Below are positions 44,693-53,950 of a DNA stretch of 64,000 nucleotides, piece after piece. Source of the stretch: Collinsella sp. An307 (GTDB lineage Bacteria > Actinomycetota > Coriobacteriia > Coriobacteriales > Coriobacteriaceae); contig NZ_NFIP01000004.1 in the NCBI RefSeq assembly GCF_002161805.1, forward strand, positions 62,001-126,000, given 5' to 3'. The position numbers and the translations under genes were made by a program. The notes under the pieces are model-generated. The model was not told where the DNA came from, made no database searches, and worked only from the letters and a program-made list of their open reading frames with translations. Position 1 is the first letter of the stretch. Each line of letters starts with the position of its first letter.

Positions 44693-44996
44693 ACAGCGGC
44701 ACCTTCTCGCATATATCCAAAAGCGACCCATGGGGAAGAGGGTCTTGAACCATATCGACATCAGTGGCTAGATGGGCCTCCATGGCCTCGAGGGCACGGG
44801 CAAGCGTGAAAAAGCTAACAACGGGATCTATGAATTCGACAAGGAGGTCGACATCCGACTCGTCGGACGCAGTTCCTCGAGCATAGCTACCAAATAACTT
44901 CACGCTTTTAATCTTCTCGTTATGGGCGGCGGCCGAATTGTATTCCAATACCGCCGCCTTAACGGCGTTACGAATCTCGTCAATGGTGTAGCACAC
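44679..44996 (-). CDS. MntA-type nucleotidyltransferase antitoxin
   Basis: A 105-residue minimal nucleotidyltransferase. The signature is KLFGSYARGTASDESDVDLLVEF near residue 35 (GSxARG and SDxDL). MntA antitoxins neutralise HepT by AMPylation of the toxin. GTG 44996 is chosen because GGGAGG and AGG lie upstream and it starts at the family N-terminus. It is intact, while its HepT partner is frameshifted, which fits loss of the toxin first. Confidence 0.88.
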   Translation of the reverse strand: MCYTIDEIRNAVKAAVLEYNSAAAHNEKIKSVKLFGSYARGTASDESDVDLLVEFIDPVVSFFTLARALEAMEAHLATDVDMVQDPLPHGSLLDICEKVPLYEAA

Positions 44997-45480
44997 GGCA
45001 ACCTCCCCTCCCTTGATGGGAGTATTGTACCCGCATCTGCATTTAGTTGGCATCGCAGCACATAGAAGCCCAAACCGCACGTACGGAAACGAATCATGCA
45101 ATATTCGAGGTAGTGAACCCCAAAACACGCGATTCGGCGCCCTTCCCGCTCTCGGGTTCACTACCTCGATTATTGCAGGCCCTCTACCTGCACTTCCTCC
45201 GAGGGCGCATCCCCGGGTTCACTACCCGGGTTCACTACCTCAATTCTTGCAAAAAACTCGGTGGCAGATGGCCACCGCAGCGAGCCGAGCAGCGAGCCGT
45301 GCGCCCGGGCCGCGGGCGATAACGTCTGCAACGCGGTGGCGGGCACCCAAAGCGAACCGGGCAAGGCACGCGGCACGGGCCCGCAAACGCATACACCCCG
45401 CTCCGCACAAGCAGGCGAAGCGGGATGCTCTTGAAACCAAAGTGGCACGCCGGCAAGCGGCGTGGTTCTCTGCGCGGCTC
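44997..45480. other. Intergenic region with 24-bp repeats, no gene recognised
   Basis: About 480 bp between the NlpC/P60 gene end and mntA. It holds three copies of a 24-bp unit at 45097-45251. The rest (45252-45480) is GC-rich with only short frames on both strands. No RNA gene, RBS-led ORF or clear terminator is visible. Confidence 0.55.
45097..45251. repeat. Three copies of a 24-bp repeat, one inverted
   Basis: Copies at 45154-45177 and 45228-45251 are direct, beginning GGGTTCACTACCTC and ending TTGCA. One at 45097-45120 is inverted (TGCAATATTCGAGGTAGTG then AACCC). They differ at two to four positions. A partial 12-bp copy (GGGTTCACTACC) sits at 45215-45226. The first pair could form a long stem around a 33-base loop. 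Confidence 0.7.
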
Positions 45481-46755
45481 TTACTGAGCGGCGAGGTTGA
45501 TGCCCATTGCCCAACCCCAACGGGGGGCGACGGTATCGCCGTAGTAGTTGCACCACGTATCGAGGTTGGTGGTGGCGATGCGGCCGATGTTCTCCATGAT
45601 GCGATTATCGCCAATGTAGATGCCCACGTGACCCCAAATGCGACCGGCGTAGTTCTTGCTGTACGTCGACACGGCAACAATCATGCCCACCTGCAGCTGG
45701 GCCTTGTTGGAGTACGTGCAGTAGCGCGCATACATGTCGTTGGCGTTGCCACCGATGTAGCCGTAGCCCGCACGCTGGAACACGCGCGAAACCCATGCCG
45801 CGCAATAGTTGGCGCCGGGGGACGGCGTAGCGTAGCAGGAGTCGACGATACGGCGCTGTGCCGAGCTGGCAGCGTTGTAGTCCTGGCCGCTACCCGCCTG
45901 CGGGATGTAGCCACCGCCGCCGCTGCTTCCGCCACCGCTCGACGAACCCTGCTGGGCGGCGAGTTCCGCCTGGCGACGGGCCTCCTCGGCAGCACGAGCC
46001 TCGGCCTCGGCCGCAGCGACAATTTCGGCGTCGCGCTGGGCCACAAGCTGCTGCACCTCGCCAGAAAGACCGCTCAGCACCTCTTGGACCTCGTCCTGCT
46101 TCGCTTGCATGCTCGCAAGCTGCTGCGTCTGCTGGTCACGCAACTCCTCGAGGTCGGCCTTCTGGCCCTCGAGCTCGGTCTTCTTCTCCTCGAGCTCGGC
46201 CCGGATCGCGTTGATCTCCTTGATGGCCTCGCGGTCAGCCGCGTTGATCTTATCGATGTAGTAGATGTTGGAGAGCAGCTCATCGAACGACTCGGACGAG
46301 AACAGCAGCGCGAGCGCGTCGTTGCCGCCGTTCTTGTAGCTCGACGCCACGCGATCGGAAAGCTCGCCCTGCTTCCCCTCGAGCTCCTCTTGCTTCTTGT
46401 CGATCTCTGCCTGCGTGTCGTCGATCTGGAGCTGGACGTCCTCGATCTTGTCGAGCGTCTGCCCCTGCTGAACGGTGAGCGCCTGGAACTGCGAGGCAAT
46501 CTCGTTCAGCTGGGCTTGCACGGCGTCGTACTCCGCCTGCGCCTCCGCAAGGGCGTCAAGCGTCTCCTGCGTGGCCTCGGCTGCACCCGCCGCACGCGGC
46601 AGGCCGAACAGCACCGCGGCACCGGCAAGGCCCAAAAGGCCCTTGAAGGCGGTGCGACGAGAGACCTGGTCCTGATAGGCAATGCTCAGGAAGGCGTTGG
46701 TGAGGTCGGTTTGCTTCTGCGCATCCGTAAGCGCGTCTTCTGTGCGTTGTGACAT
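45481..46755 (-). CDS. CwlO-like peptidoglycan hydrolase with coiled coil and NlpC/P60-type domain
   Basis: A 424-residue exported protein. The N-terminus carries SRRTAFKGLLGLAGAAVLFG followed by AGAAEA, a twin-arginine-like signal with a probable AxA cleavage site. Residues about 60-285 are a long Glu/Gln/Ala-rich coiled coil as in CwlO/RipA/PcsB; a Ser/Gly linker follows. The C-terminal papain-like domain has the catalytic Cys in NYCAAWVSRVF near 317 and His in IWGHVGIYIGD near 373. It would cleave peptide cross-links during growth or division. The end is slightly divergent from classic NlpC/P60. It is divergent from galE. Confidence 0.88.
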   Translation of the reverse strand: MSQRTEDALTDAQKQTDLTNAFLSIAYQDQVSRRTAFKGLLGLAGAAVLFGLPRAAGAAEATQETLDALAEAQAEYDAVQAQLNEIASQFQALTVQQGQTLDKIEDVQLQIDDTQAEIDKKQEELEGKQGELSDRVASSYKNGGNDALALLFSSESFDELLSNIYYIDKINAADREAIKEINAIRAELEEKKTELEGQKADLEELRDQQTQQLASMQAKQDEVQEVLSGLSGEVQQLVAQRDAEIVAAAEAEARAAEEARRQAELAAQQGSSSGGGSSGGGGYIPQAGSGQDYNAASSAQRRIVDSCYATPSPGANYCAAWVSRVFQRAGYGYIGGNANDMYARYCTYSNKAQLQVGMIVAVSTYSKNYAGRIWGHVGIYIGDNRIMENIGRIATTNLDTWCNYYGDTVAPRWGWAMGINLAAQ

Positions 46756-46977
46756 ATGTGCTCCGTTAGTAATGTGTGTATATGTCGCCGAACGTAGACT
46801 TAAGGATAGCGTACTTTGCGGGCATCCGTTCTATTTACACAGACGTGTTTGTGTTGCGAATTGTTCACTTCTGCAGCATAGGGTGTCATTTCGGCATCAA
46901 AACAGACCAAGTTGCACGAAGGCGTGTCCGTTGTCGTAACCTTTGCCCCTGCGGCGTTTACGGCGTGTTGCCTGCGC

Positions 46978-46983
46978 TATACT
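46978..46983 (+). promoter_or_regulatory. -10 element of the galE promoter
   Basis: TATACT 29 bases before the galE ATG, with a TTTACG-like -35 about 15-16 bases upstream. The match is modest. Confidence 0.35.
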
Positions 46984-47012
46984 CGGTGGGACCATCAGCG
47001 GAAGGAGACCGC

Positions 47013-48077
47013 ATGTCCAGCACGCTTACCCCCAATCAGACCTGCGTCCTTGTAACCGGTGGCGCCGGGTTTATCGGCTCGCACACCGTCGTCGAACTTC
47101 TCGAGCAGGGATATAAGGTCGTCATTGTGGATGACCTGTCCAACTCGAGCGCCGTTGCCGTCGAGCGCATCAAGCGCATCGTGGGCGACGAGGCGGCGGC
47201 CAACCTCACCTTCTACGAGGCAGACGTCAACGACCGCGAGGCACTCGAGCGCATCTTTAGCGCGCACCAGATCGACCGCGTCATCCATTTTGCCGGCTAC
47301 AAAGCCGTGGGCGAGAGCGTCTCGAAGCCGATCGAGTACTACGCCAACAACATTGGCAATACGCTTACGCTCGTGGACGTCATGCGCGCGCATGGCTGCA
47401 AGTCCATCATCTTCTCCAGCTCGGCCACCGTCTACGGCGACCCGGACAGCCTGCCGCTTACCGAGGCGGCGCCCAAGAAGCCCGCGACCAACCCCTACGG
47501 CTGGACAAAGTGGATGATCGAGCAGATTTTGACCGACCTTCACACCGCAGACCCGGAGTGGGACGTCGTGCTGCTGCGCTACTTCAACCCCATCGGCGCG
47601 CATCCCTCGGGCCTCATTGGCGAGGACCCCAAGGGCATCCCCAACAACCTCGTGCCCTACGTGGCGCAGACCGCCATCGGCAAGCGCGACGCCGTGCACG
47701 TCTTTGGCGGCGACTACGACACCCCCGATGGCACTGGCGTGCGTGACTACATCCACGTGGTCGACCTCGCGCTCGGCCATGTGGCGGCGCTTGCCTGGAT
47801 GAACGGTAAGACCGGCGTGGAGGTCTTCAACCTCGGCACCGGCACGGGTACCTCGGTGCTCGAAATCATCCGCGCGTTTTCCGCCGCCTGCGGACACGAG
47901 ATCCCCTATGTGATCGAGGCGCGCCGCCCCGGCGACGTGACCGCCAACTACGCCGACTGCGCCAAGGCGCGCGAGCTCATGGGCTGGGAGGCCAAGTACA
48001 ACATCGACGACATGTGCCGCGATTCGTGGAACTGGCAGTCCAAGAACCCCGACGGTTACGCCACGCCCGAGGCGTAA
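47013..48077 (+). CDS. galE: UDP-glucose 4-epimerase
   Basis: A 354-residue short-chain dehydrogenase-type epimerase interconverting UDP-glucose and UDP-galactose. It has the NAD site VTGGAGFIGSHTVVELLEQGY near residue 15, HFAGYKAVGESV near 95, catalytic SSSATVYG near 135 and YGWTK near 160 (YxxxK), and substrate residues in RYFNPIGAHPSGLIGEDP and GVRDYIHVVDLALGH. ATG 47013 has GAAGGAG upstream; the frame is open further but without support. It supplies UDP-galactose for surface glycans. Confidence 0.95.
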   Translation: MSSTLTPNQTCVLVTGGAGFIGSHTVVELLEQGYKVVIVDDLSNSSAVAVERIKRIVGDEAAANLTFYEADVNDREALERIFSAHQIDRVIHFAGYKAVGESVSKPIEYYANNIGNTLTLVDVMRAHGCKSIIFSSSATVYGDPDSLPLTEAAPKKPATNPYGWTKWMIEQILTDLHTADPEWDVVLLRYFNPIGAHPSGLIGEDPKGIPNNLVPYVAQTAIGKRDAVHVFGGDYDTPDGTGVRDYIHVVDLALGHVAALAWMNGKTGVEVFNLGTGTGTSVLEIIRAFSAACGHEIPYVIEARRPGDVTANYADCAKARELMGWEAKYNIDDMCRDSWNWQSKNPDGYATPEA

Positions 48078-48183
48078 CGAACACCGCCGCGGCCAAGGCA
48101 TAACCGCAGCGCCACACACGATAGCAACCACCGCGGGGCGAACTCCTTTTGGGGCTCGCCCCGCCTCAGAAGAAGGGCCCGCC

Positions 48184-49257
48184 ATGGCAGAGAAAAATCC
48201 ACGCAGCACCGCAGATGGCACACGCTTTGTTGCCTACCTGACCGAGAAGCTGCCACTTGTGGAGCAAGCACTTGCCGAGACCGTGGCACGCCCCCTGACC
48301 GACCTGCCGCAGGAGCGCGACCTCACGCGCTACCTCTACGAGCCGCTCGAGCGCTTCACCGCATCCGGCGGCAAGCGCGTGCGCCCCGTGCTCGCCCTGC
48401 TTGGGGCCGAAGCCGTGGGCGGCGAGGGCGCGCGCGCCCTCTCCCCCGCCGTTGCCATCGAGCTTTTCCAGAGCGCCGCGCTCATCCACGACGACATCGC
48501 CGACGAGGGAGAACTCCGCCGCGGCGAGCCGTGCCTGCACGTGAGCGAGGGCACCGGCATCGCCATCAACGCGGGCGACCTTGCGCTCACCCGTGTGTTT
48601 GAGATTGTGCTTGCCGATGGGGGACTCGAGCCCGCGCGGCGCCTGCGCGTGCTCGACGAGCTCGCCCGTATGGAGCGCCACACGCTCGAGGGTCAGGCCC
48701 TCGACCTTGGCTGGGTGCGCGACGCGCGCTGGGACATCTCGAGCGCAGACTACTTCTACATGGTGGACAGCAAGACCGCGTGGTACACCGCCGCGAGCCC
48801 GCTTCTCATTGGCGCCATCGCCGGTGGGGCGGACGACGCCCGCGCACGCCGCCTCATTGAGGTGGGCACGCCCGCGGGCATTGTCTTCCAGGTGCAAGAC
48901 GACCTCTTGAACCTTGTGGGCGACGCCGATGCCCAGGGCAAGGACTTCCGCTCCGACATCACCGAGGGAAAGCGTACCCTCGCCGTGGTAACCGCGCTCG
49001 AGAATCTCGAGGGCGCACCTCGCGAGGAGCTGGTGGGGCTTTTGCGCGCCAAGACGAGCGACCCGGCAGACCTCGCGCGCGCCGTGGAGCTCATCGAGGC
49101 CGGCGGCGGCATCACAACCTGCCGCGACGTAGCGCGCAAAAACGCCGAGCGTGCCATCGCGGCCGCGCACTCCCTTGCCGATGAGGGCGTTATCGCGCAT
49201 CCTGCGGCCGAGGTGCTCGAGTCGATGGTCCACTTCTTTATGGAGCGCAACAAATAG
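48184..49257 (+). CDS. Polyprenyl diphosphate synthase (class-I isoprenyl synthase)
   Basis: A 357-residue trans-prenyltransferase. The first Asp-rich motif is IHDDIADEGELRRGEP near residue 103 and the second is FQVQDDLLNLVGDADAQGKDF near 238. GGKRVRP near 62 is the IPP-binding region and ITEGKRTL near 260 is conserved. The DDLLN form is usual for one branch of the family. Chain length cannot be read reliably, but it probably makes a precursor of menaquinone or another isoprenoid. SD GAAGGG lies before the ATG. Confidence 0.92.
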   Translation: MAEKNPRSTADGTRFVAYLTEKLPLVEQALAETVARPLTDLPQERDLTRYLYEPLERFTASGGKRVRPVLALLGAEAVGGEGARALSPAVAIELFQSAALIHDDIADEGELRRGEPCLHVSEGTGIAINAGDLALTRVFEIVLADGGLEPARRLRVLDELARMERHTLEGQALDLGWVRDARWDISSADYFYMVDSKTAWYTAASPLLIGAIAGGADDARARRLIEVGTPAGIVFQVQDDLLNLVGDADAQGKDFRSDITEGKRTLAVVTALENLEGAPREELVGLLRAKTSDPADLARAVELIEAGGGITTCRDVARKNAERAIAAAHSLADEGVIAHPAAEVLESMVHFFMERNK

Positions 49258-49298
49258 CCGACGAGCCGGCGCGCCGCAGCAAAAAGAGACGAGAGGCG

Positions 49299-50021
49299 CT
49301 ACACTCGCCCACGCGCCTCGAGGCGCTTGTACGCGATGCCACCCGCCACAATCAGCATGCCCGCTACCACTACGGCAACCGCCGCCAAGACATAGTTGCC
49401 GTCCCCAAAGGCAGAAGCCGCTATGGTCGAGGTCACGATGGAGGGAATGCGCCCCGCCGTGGCAATAGCGAGCACCGCCGCAAAGCGCATGCGCGTGAGA
49501 CCAGCAAAGTACGTGAGAAAATCCTTGGGCGTTCCCGGAATGAGAAAGACGATGAGCATGATGAGCTCGAGCTTGCGTGCGTCTCTGATCCATCCGTACC
49601 GCTCGAGTTGACTGCGGTCAAAAAAGAGCCCCACCACGCGCCAGCCCCATGCGCGCACCGCGAAGTAGATGACGCTGGATGCCACGGTGCTCGCGATCAG
49701 ACACAAGATGGTACCCTCGACAAACCCAAATGCGTAGCCACTCGCCAGCTCTACAGGCTCTCCCGGTAAAAACGCCAGCAATACCTGCAGGATATTCACT
49801 CCAACGATGGCCAGGCGCGACAGCACGGGATGCTCCGCCACATACGCGCGCACCGCGTCCGCATCGGCAAGCCACGCGTAAACCGCCGGAAGATACTCCC
49901 AGCAAGCAATGAGCACGCCCACGAGCGCCACTATGCCGGCAGCGATAACCAGCGCACGCTTGCGCCGCAGCGTGGATTCTCCAGAGAGACCCTTGATGTC
50001 CAACGTCGCCTCTTCTCCCAT
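49299..50021 (-). CDS. TVP38/TMEM64 (DedA-like) membrane protein
   Basis: A 240-residue polytopic membrane protein with about six segments. The conserved core is LLAFLPGEPVELASGYAFGFVEGTILCLIAS near residue 95 and FLIPGTPKDFLTYFAGLTRM near 170, the two re-entrant-helix motifs of the SNARE-associated/VTT family. Relatives act as lipid scramblases or undecaprenyl-phosphate flippases. ATG 50021 has AAGGAGG ten bases upstream; longer frames are unsupported. Confidence 0.9.
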   Translation of the reverse strand: MGEEATLDIKGLSGESTLRRKRALVIAAGIVALVGVLIACWEYLPAVYAWLADADAVRAYVAEHPVLSRLAIVGVNILQVLLAFLPGEPVELASGYAFGFVEGTILCLIASTVASSVIYFAVRAWGWRVVGLFFDRSQLERYGWIRDARKLELIMLIVFLIPGTPKDFLTYFAGLTRMRFAAVLAIATAGRIPSIVTSTIAASAFGDGNYVLAAVAVVVAGMLIVAGGIAYKRLEARGRV

Positions 50022-50147
50022 GTGGGATCGGCCTCCTTCCGCTTGGCGGGCACGACACAGTACGCCCCTGCACACGCCGTTACACGGCATGCGACTTCTC
50101 GCCTTAGAGTGTAGAAAGGGGCCGATAAACGGAACTTGAAGGCACGG

Positions 50148-51884
50148 TTAAGGTTTTGCTAACTCCACGGCAAAGGTCACGTGGACGAGCGCCCCGCCCG
50201 ACGTGTCATTTGCAAGCTCAAGGGACCCGCCGTGCAACCGCGCAAGCATCGAAGCAACCGTGAGTCCCAGACCAAAGTGCTCCGCAGACTTCTGCTCGCT
50301 AAAGAACGACTCGCAGCCGCGTCTGAGCGCCTCAGCGCTAAATCCCGGGCCATCATCGGTGACCGTCAGATCAAGCACGGCAGGCAGAGCCCCTTCCGCC
50401 TCGTCTGGAGCAGACGCCTTCTCGCCGTCCGTCTCGCACCGGCGGCGCAGGCAGACGGCCAGCGACACACGCTGCCGGGCAAACCGGCACGCGTTCGACA
50501 TCACGTTGCCCAGAACTTCCTCGACAAGCGACGCGTCCACGCAAAGCTCTGCAGCGCCGGTGGAACCGCACACATCGGCAAGCTCGTTGCGCACCGCCAC
50601 GTGGCAGGCAATTCCCGCCTCGGACGCCAGCGTACGCGCGGTGCGGCCCAAATCGCCGGCAAGTACCGAGAAAGCAACCAAGCCGCGCTCCACCTCGCGA
50701 TCTTCCAGCTTGGTTATCCCCGTCATGGCTTGAGCATAGGATTGAAGGCGCTCGACTTGCCCTTGCAAGGTCGCGATATGCGGCGACGGCTCTTTGCCCT
50801 CCATCATCTCGAGCGTACCCTTGAGCACCGTCACCGGCGTGCGGAGATCGTGCGCAAAGGCAGCGTTTAGGCGCCTACGCTCCTCTGCCGTCTCAAACAG
50901 CTCGCGCTGGGCCTCCTCAAGAGACGCGCGCATACGTTCAAAAGCAGAGGCCAGACCTGCAAACTCCCTGCCCGCTACCGCACCGAACGTAAAATCCAAA
51001 TCCTGCGCGGCGATACGCTCCGCCGCGTGATGGAGCGACCCCAACGGCTCGGCAAGACGAACCCGACAAAACTGCCTGAAGAACACCGTTGCAAGAATGC
51101 CCAGGACAGCAAAGGGCGCTAGCCCTGCCGCGATGCGCAGGGCGAACATGAGCGTGGTCTCGGTACTCGTCTGCGCCTGTGACACGTAATAGCCGATGTT
51201 CGAGGTAAGGATCTCATCGTTCGCCGCGCCAAGCTGCTCTATCGCGCCCCCCAGTTCACCTGCAGCGGACAGTCGCTCGCGTCGCTCGCGCTCGTCGTAA
51301 CGCGCAAGCTCGTCCGCCGCGATGGGCTCAGGGTCGTAGGGATTCCCTCCCGCCTCAACATAGTCCGCCTCGGTATAGTTGCCGCCCCAATCGTAGAGTT
51401 TGAGGCCAGCGTCAGAGGAAACCCGCTCGAGCGTCGCGTACACGATCGGCCGCTCGGTCGAAGCATTGATAACCTGCGGAGATTCTTTATCCGTCTCTGT
51501 GCTCGCACGCCCGATGCCGTCGTGCATCCCCACATACAACATGCGCTCGCCCGTCCCGCTGCCCAGATCGACGGAGACCGCAGGAACAAGCTCATTCGAT
51601 GCCTTGTCATAGATGTACGGACCACTGTCCACCTCGGTGCGGCCCTCGTTCTCCATACGGTCCAGGTAGCGATATCCCTCGAGGCACGCCACCATGAGCG
51701 CTACCGAAATCACGCCAGAAAGCACCAGGCAGATTGCCGTGTAACAGGCAAACGACCGCATAAGGGGAAGATTGCGCCACCACGCAGACAAACGCGTCCG
51801 CAGCGCGCCGGGAGTGCCGTTTCCAGAAGCGGCCTCATAACGGCGCCCGCCCACGGTGCATGCCTTGTCCCTTTTCTCGCTCAT
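50148..51884 (-). CDS. Sensor histidine kinase (HisKA type)
   Basis: A 578-residue kinase with two membrane helices (about 44-68 and 240-265) enclosing an extracellular sensor domain of about 170 residues, a HAMP-like segment, then DHp with the phospho-acceptor His in FAHDLRTPVTVLKGTLEMM near residue 345. The ATPase domain has N-box NVMSNACRFA, G1 DDGPGF and G2 FGLGLTVASMLARLHGG. The first sequence motif HDLRTP marks the HisKA class. Its ATG overlaps the regulator's stop (ATGA), with GGGAGG upstream. Signal unknown. Confidence 0.92.
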   Translation of the reverse strand: MSEKRDKACTVGGRRYEAASGNGTPGALRTRLSAWWRNLPLMRSFACYTAICLVLSGVISVALMVACLEGYRYLDRMENEGRTEVDSGPYIYDKASNELVPAVSVDLGSGTGERMLYVGMHDGIGRASTETDKESPQVINASTERPIVYATLERVSSDAGLKLYDWGGNYTEADYVEAGGNPYDPEPIAADELARYDERERRERLSAAGELGGAIEQLGAANDEILTSNIGYYVSQAQTSTETTLMFALRIAAGLAPFAVLGILATVFFRQFCRVRLAEPLGSLHHAAERIAAQDLDFTFGAVAGREFAGLASAFERMRASLEEAQRELFETAEERRRLNAAFAHDLRTPVTVLKGTLEMMEGKEPSPHIATLQGQVERLQSYAQAMTGITKLEDREVERGLVAFSVLAGDLGRTARTLASEAGIACHVAVRNELADVCGSTGAAELCVDASLVEEVLGNVMSNACRFARQRVSLAVCLRRRCETDGEKASAPDEAEGALPAVLDLTVTDDGPGFSAEALRRGCESFFSEQKSAEHFGLGLTVASMLARLHGGSLELANDTSGGALVHVTFAVELAKP

Positions 51885-52615
51885 CGTGCCTCCCATTTGT
51901 ACCCGACACCCCACACCGTCGCTATGGGATCTTGCGCACATCCCGCATCGGCAAACTTGCGCCGGATGCGCCTCACATGCTCACGCACAATGCCGGGGTC
52001 GCCCTCGGCGTCCCAATCCCACACCTGCTCGTAAATCTGCTGGCGGTCATACACGCGTCCCGGGTTCTTGGAGAGCATCGCCACGATGTCAAACTCCGTC
52101 CGCGTGAGGTCGAGCGCAACGGCGGCCTCGTCCGGCCGTTCGACCGAAACCGCGCGCCGCCCGTAATCGACAGTGATCTTTGAGAACATGCGCACGCTCT
52201 CCGTCGTGGCAGGCCGACGCGCCTCTCGGGCAAGATGGGCGCGAACGCGACCGCCCAACACGGCGAGCGAGAAGGGCTTGAGCACATAGTCGTCCGCCCC
52301 TGCGGCGAACCCGTCGAGCTGGTCGGCGTCTTCCACGCGTGCCGTCAGAAAGATGATGGGGCAGCTCAGATGCTCCCGAATCTTTCGGCAGAGCGCAAAC
52401 CCATCCATACCCGGCATATTCACGTCGAGCAGCGCCAGATCGATTGCTCGCTGCGAACCGTTGCCCCCAGCAAGTGCAGCGTTGACTGCCTCCAGCGCTT
52501 CACGAGCGCTCGTGGCACAAACGCACCGATATCCCTCGCCCTCAAAAAACGCGCCCAGCATGCGAACAATATCCGGTTCGTCGTCCACAATTAGCAGGCG
52601 CGCGCCCTCGTCCAT
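51881..52615 (-). CDS. OmpR/PhoB-family response regulator
   Basis: A 244-residue regulator. The receiver domain has acidic pair DDE near residue 11, phospho-acceptor in LALLDVNMPGMDGF near 64, T in LTAR near 92 and K in LKPFSL near 113. The C-terminal winged helix (about 140-244; LTRTEFDIVAMLSKNPGRVYDRQQIYEQVW and WGVGYKW) is the OmpR type. A short insertion (AALAGGNGSQRA) in the receiver is unusual. Operon with the downstream kinase, coupled by ATGA. Confidence 0.94.
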   Translation of the reverse strand: MDEGARLLIVDDEPDIVRMLGAFFEGEGYRCVCATSAREALEAVNAALAGGNGSQRAIDLALLDVNMPGMDGFALCRKIREHLSCPIIFLTARVEDADQLDGFAAGADDYVLKPFSLAVLGGRVRAHLAREARRPATTESVRMFSKITVDYGRRAVSVERPDEAAVALDLTRTEFDIVAMLSKNPGRVYDRQQIYEQVWDWDAEGDPGIVREHVRRIRRKFADAGCAQDPIATVWGVGYKWEAR

Positions 52616-52836
52616 ACCGGCCTCCGATCGGTTGCTCCCGTCGATTGTATTCTGGCAGGCTTTTGTCGAGTTTTTTCCTACAGCCGTCTTGCCGTGGAAT
52701 CTTTCTTGAAGCGACCCCCTATAGCCGGCTCCGCCAGCATGAGTGACCCCGAATTGCTAGACTAATAGCCAGTTATGCCGTTTTTCGCTCGCATCGTGCT
52801 GCGCGAGGCGGGCGCTTCGATACGAAGAGGTTGTCC

Positions 52837-53739
52837 ATGGAACCGATTACGCGTGGTATGCAGGGTCCCGCCGTAGAGGACGTCCAGACCCGTCTTGCCG
52901 CCCTCGGGTTTACGCTCGACGCGGGCGAGGTGGCCGAGCACAGCTTTGGCCCCACAACTGAGGAGGCGGTACGTTCGTTCCGCGTCCAGCAGGGTCTTGC
53001 TGCTGAGGGTGCCGTCGACCTTGCTTGCTGGAGCAAGCTCGTGGATGCCTCCTATCGCCTGGGCGATCGCACCCTCTACCTCCGCCTCCCCAATTTCCAC
53101 GGCGCGGACGTGCAGACGCTGCAAAACGCGCTCAACGCCCTCGGCTTCTCGTGCGGAGAGGCGGACGGTTACTTTGGCCCGCATACGGAAGCTGCCCTGC
53201 AACAGTTCCAAGAGAACGTTGGCCTTTTTGCCGACGGCATGGCCTTCCAGGATACGTTTAGTTACATCAAGCGCCTGCATCACGTGTGGGGCGGCAAGCC
53301 CTCGGTAAGCGAGTCCGAGGTCCGCACCGGCTTTGCGCGCGCTGCAAGCGTGCTTGAGCGCTACCGCATCGCCGTTATTGGCGACGACCCCATCTCGCGC
53401 AACGTTGCCTCGCGCATGTGGAATATCGCCTCTGCCACAACCGAGGGCAGCGGTTTCACGCTTTGCGACGACGCCGCTCCCGAGGACGCAGACCTCATTC
53501 TCGAGGTCGCGTCTACCGAGCTTCCCGAGGACGCCGAGCCGCGCGCGACCATTGACCTCTCCAACTGCGCGAACCTTTCGCAGCGTCTGCGCACCGCGTT
53601 TGCCGCTGCGGAGAAGGCGCCCGCGCGCATTCGCATCGAGCTTACCGGCATGACGCGCATCGGCTCGTTTACCACCAGCGACGCGCAGGCGCTCGCCGTG
53701 CAGCTGCTCGACGGCGTTTGCGATGCACTGAGCAATTAG
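52837..53739 (+). CDS. Peptidoglycan-binding domain protein
   Basis: A 300-residue protein with two tandem PG_binding_1 repeats: GMQGPAVEDVQTRLAALGF, then FGPTTEEAVRSFRVQQGL (residues 8-65) and FHGADVQTLQNALNALGF, then FGPHTEAALQQFQENVGL (about 85-145). The C-terminal half (RYRIAVIGDDPISRNVASRMW, EDADLILEVASTELPEDA) looks like an amidase_3-related or degenerate fold. There is no signal peptide. ATG 52837 follows GAAGAGG by six bases. Relatives lie upstream of tRNA genes in related genomes, but this is not something I can verify. Confidence 0.8.
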   Translation: MEPITRGMQGPAVEDVQTRLAALGFTLDAGEVAEHSFGPTTEEAVRSFRVQQGLAAEGAVDLACWSKLVDASYRLGDRTLYLRLPNFHGADVQTLQNALNALGFSCGEADGYFGPHTEAALQQFQENVGLFADGMAFQDTFSYIKRLHHVWGGKPSVSESEVRTGFARAASVLERYRIAVIGDDPISRNVASRMWNIASATTEGSGFTLCDDAAPEDADLILEVASTELPEDAEPRATIDLSNCANLSQRLRTAFAAAEKAPARIRIELTGMTRIGSFTTSDAQALAVQLLDGVCDALSN

Positions 53740-53782
53740 GTACACTGTCTGACGCGCGCCGCATACGGTTAGCGCAGCATAG

Positions 53783-53856
53783 TGGGGCATCGTCCAGCGG
53801 CAGGACCCCGGTTTTTGGTGCCGGTTACGGGGGTTCGAATCCCTCTGCCCCAGCCA
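53783..53856 (+). tRNA. tRNA-Gln (anticodon TTG), CCA encoded
   Basis: A full cloverleaf: acceptor TGGGGCA/TGCCCCA, D arm GTCC/GGAC, anticodon stem CCGGT/GCCGG around TTTTGGT with TTG at 53815-53817, T arm around TTCGAAT, discriminator G and CCA at 53854-53856. The anticodon reads Gln codons CAA and CAG. A terminator follows 10 bases later. Confidence 0.97.
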
Positions 53857-53865
53857 CGCACAATG

Positions 53866-53893
53866 AAGCCCGCCCCTCATGGGGCGGGCTTTC
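53866..53893 (+). terminator. Terminator after tRNA-Gln
   Basis: Arms AGCCCGCCCC (53867-53876) and GGGGCGGGCT (53881-53890) form a 10-bp stem with loop TCAT, followed by TTCTGTG. Confidence 0.8.
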
Positions 53894-53950
53894 TGTGTCA
53901 GGCGACCGTTTCCTGATCCGTAGCATGCCTTAGGCGTTCGCATTCGCCAC

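Noticed and set aside
45170-45556. Minus-strand frame of 128 codons overlapping the NlpC/P60 gene end and the repeat region
   Set aside because: It runs antisense-frame through the conserved hydrolase end and the repeats; no start signal or family.
48893-48925. Second Asp-rich motif DDLLN instead of DDxxD in the polyprenyl synthase
   Set aside because: The DDLLN form followed by a GD...GK-DF stretch is normal in one branch of the family, so it is not a damaged site.
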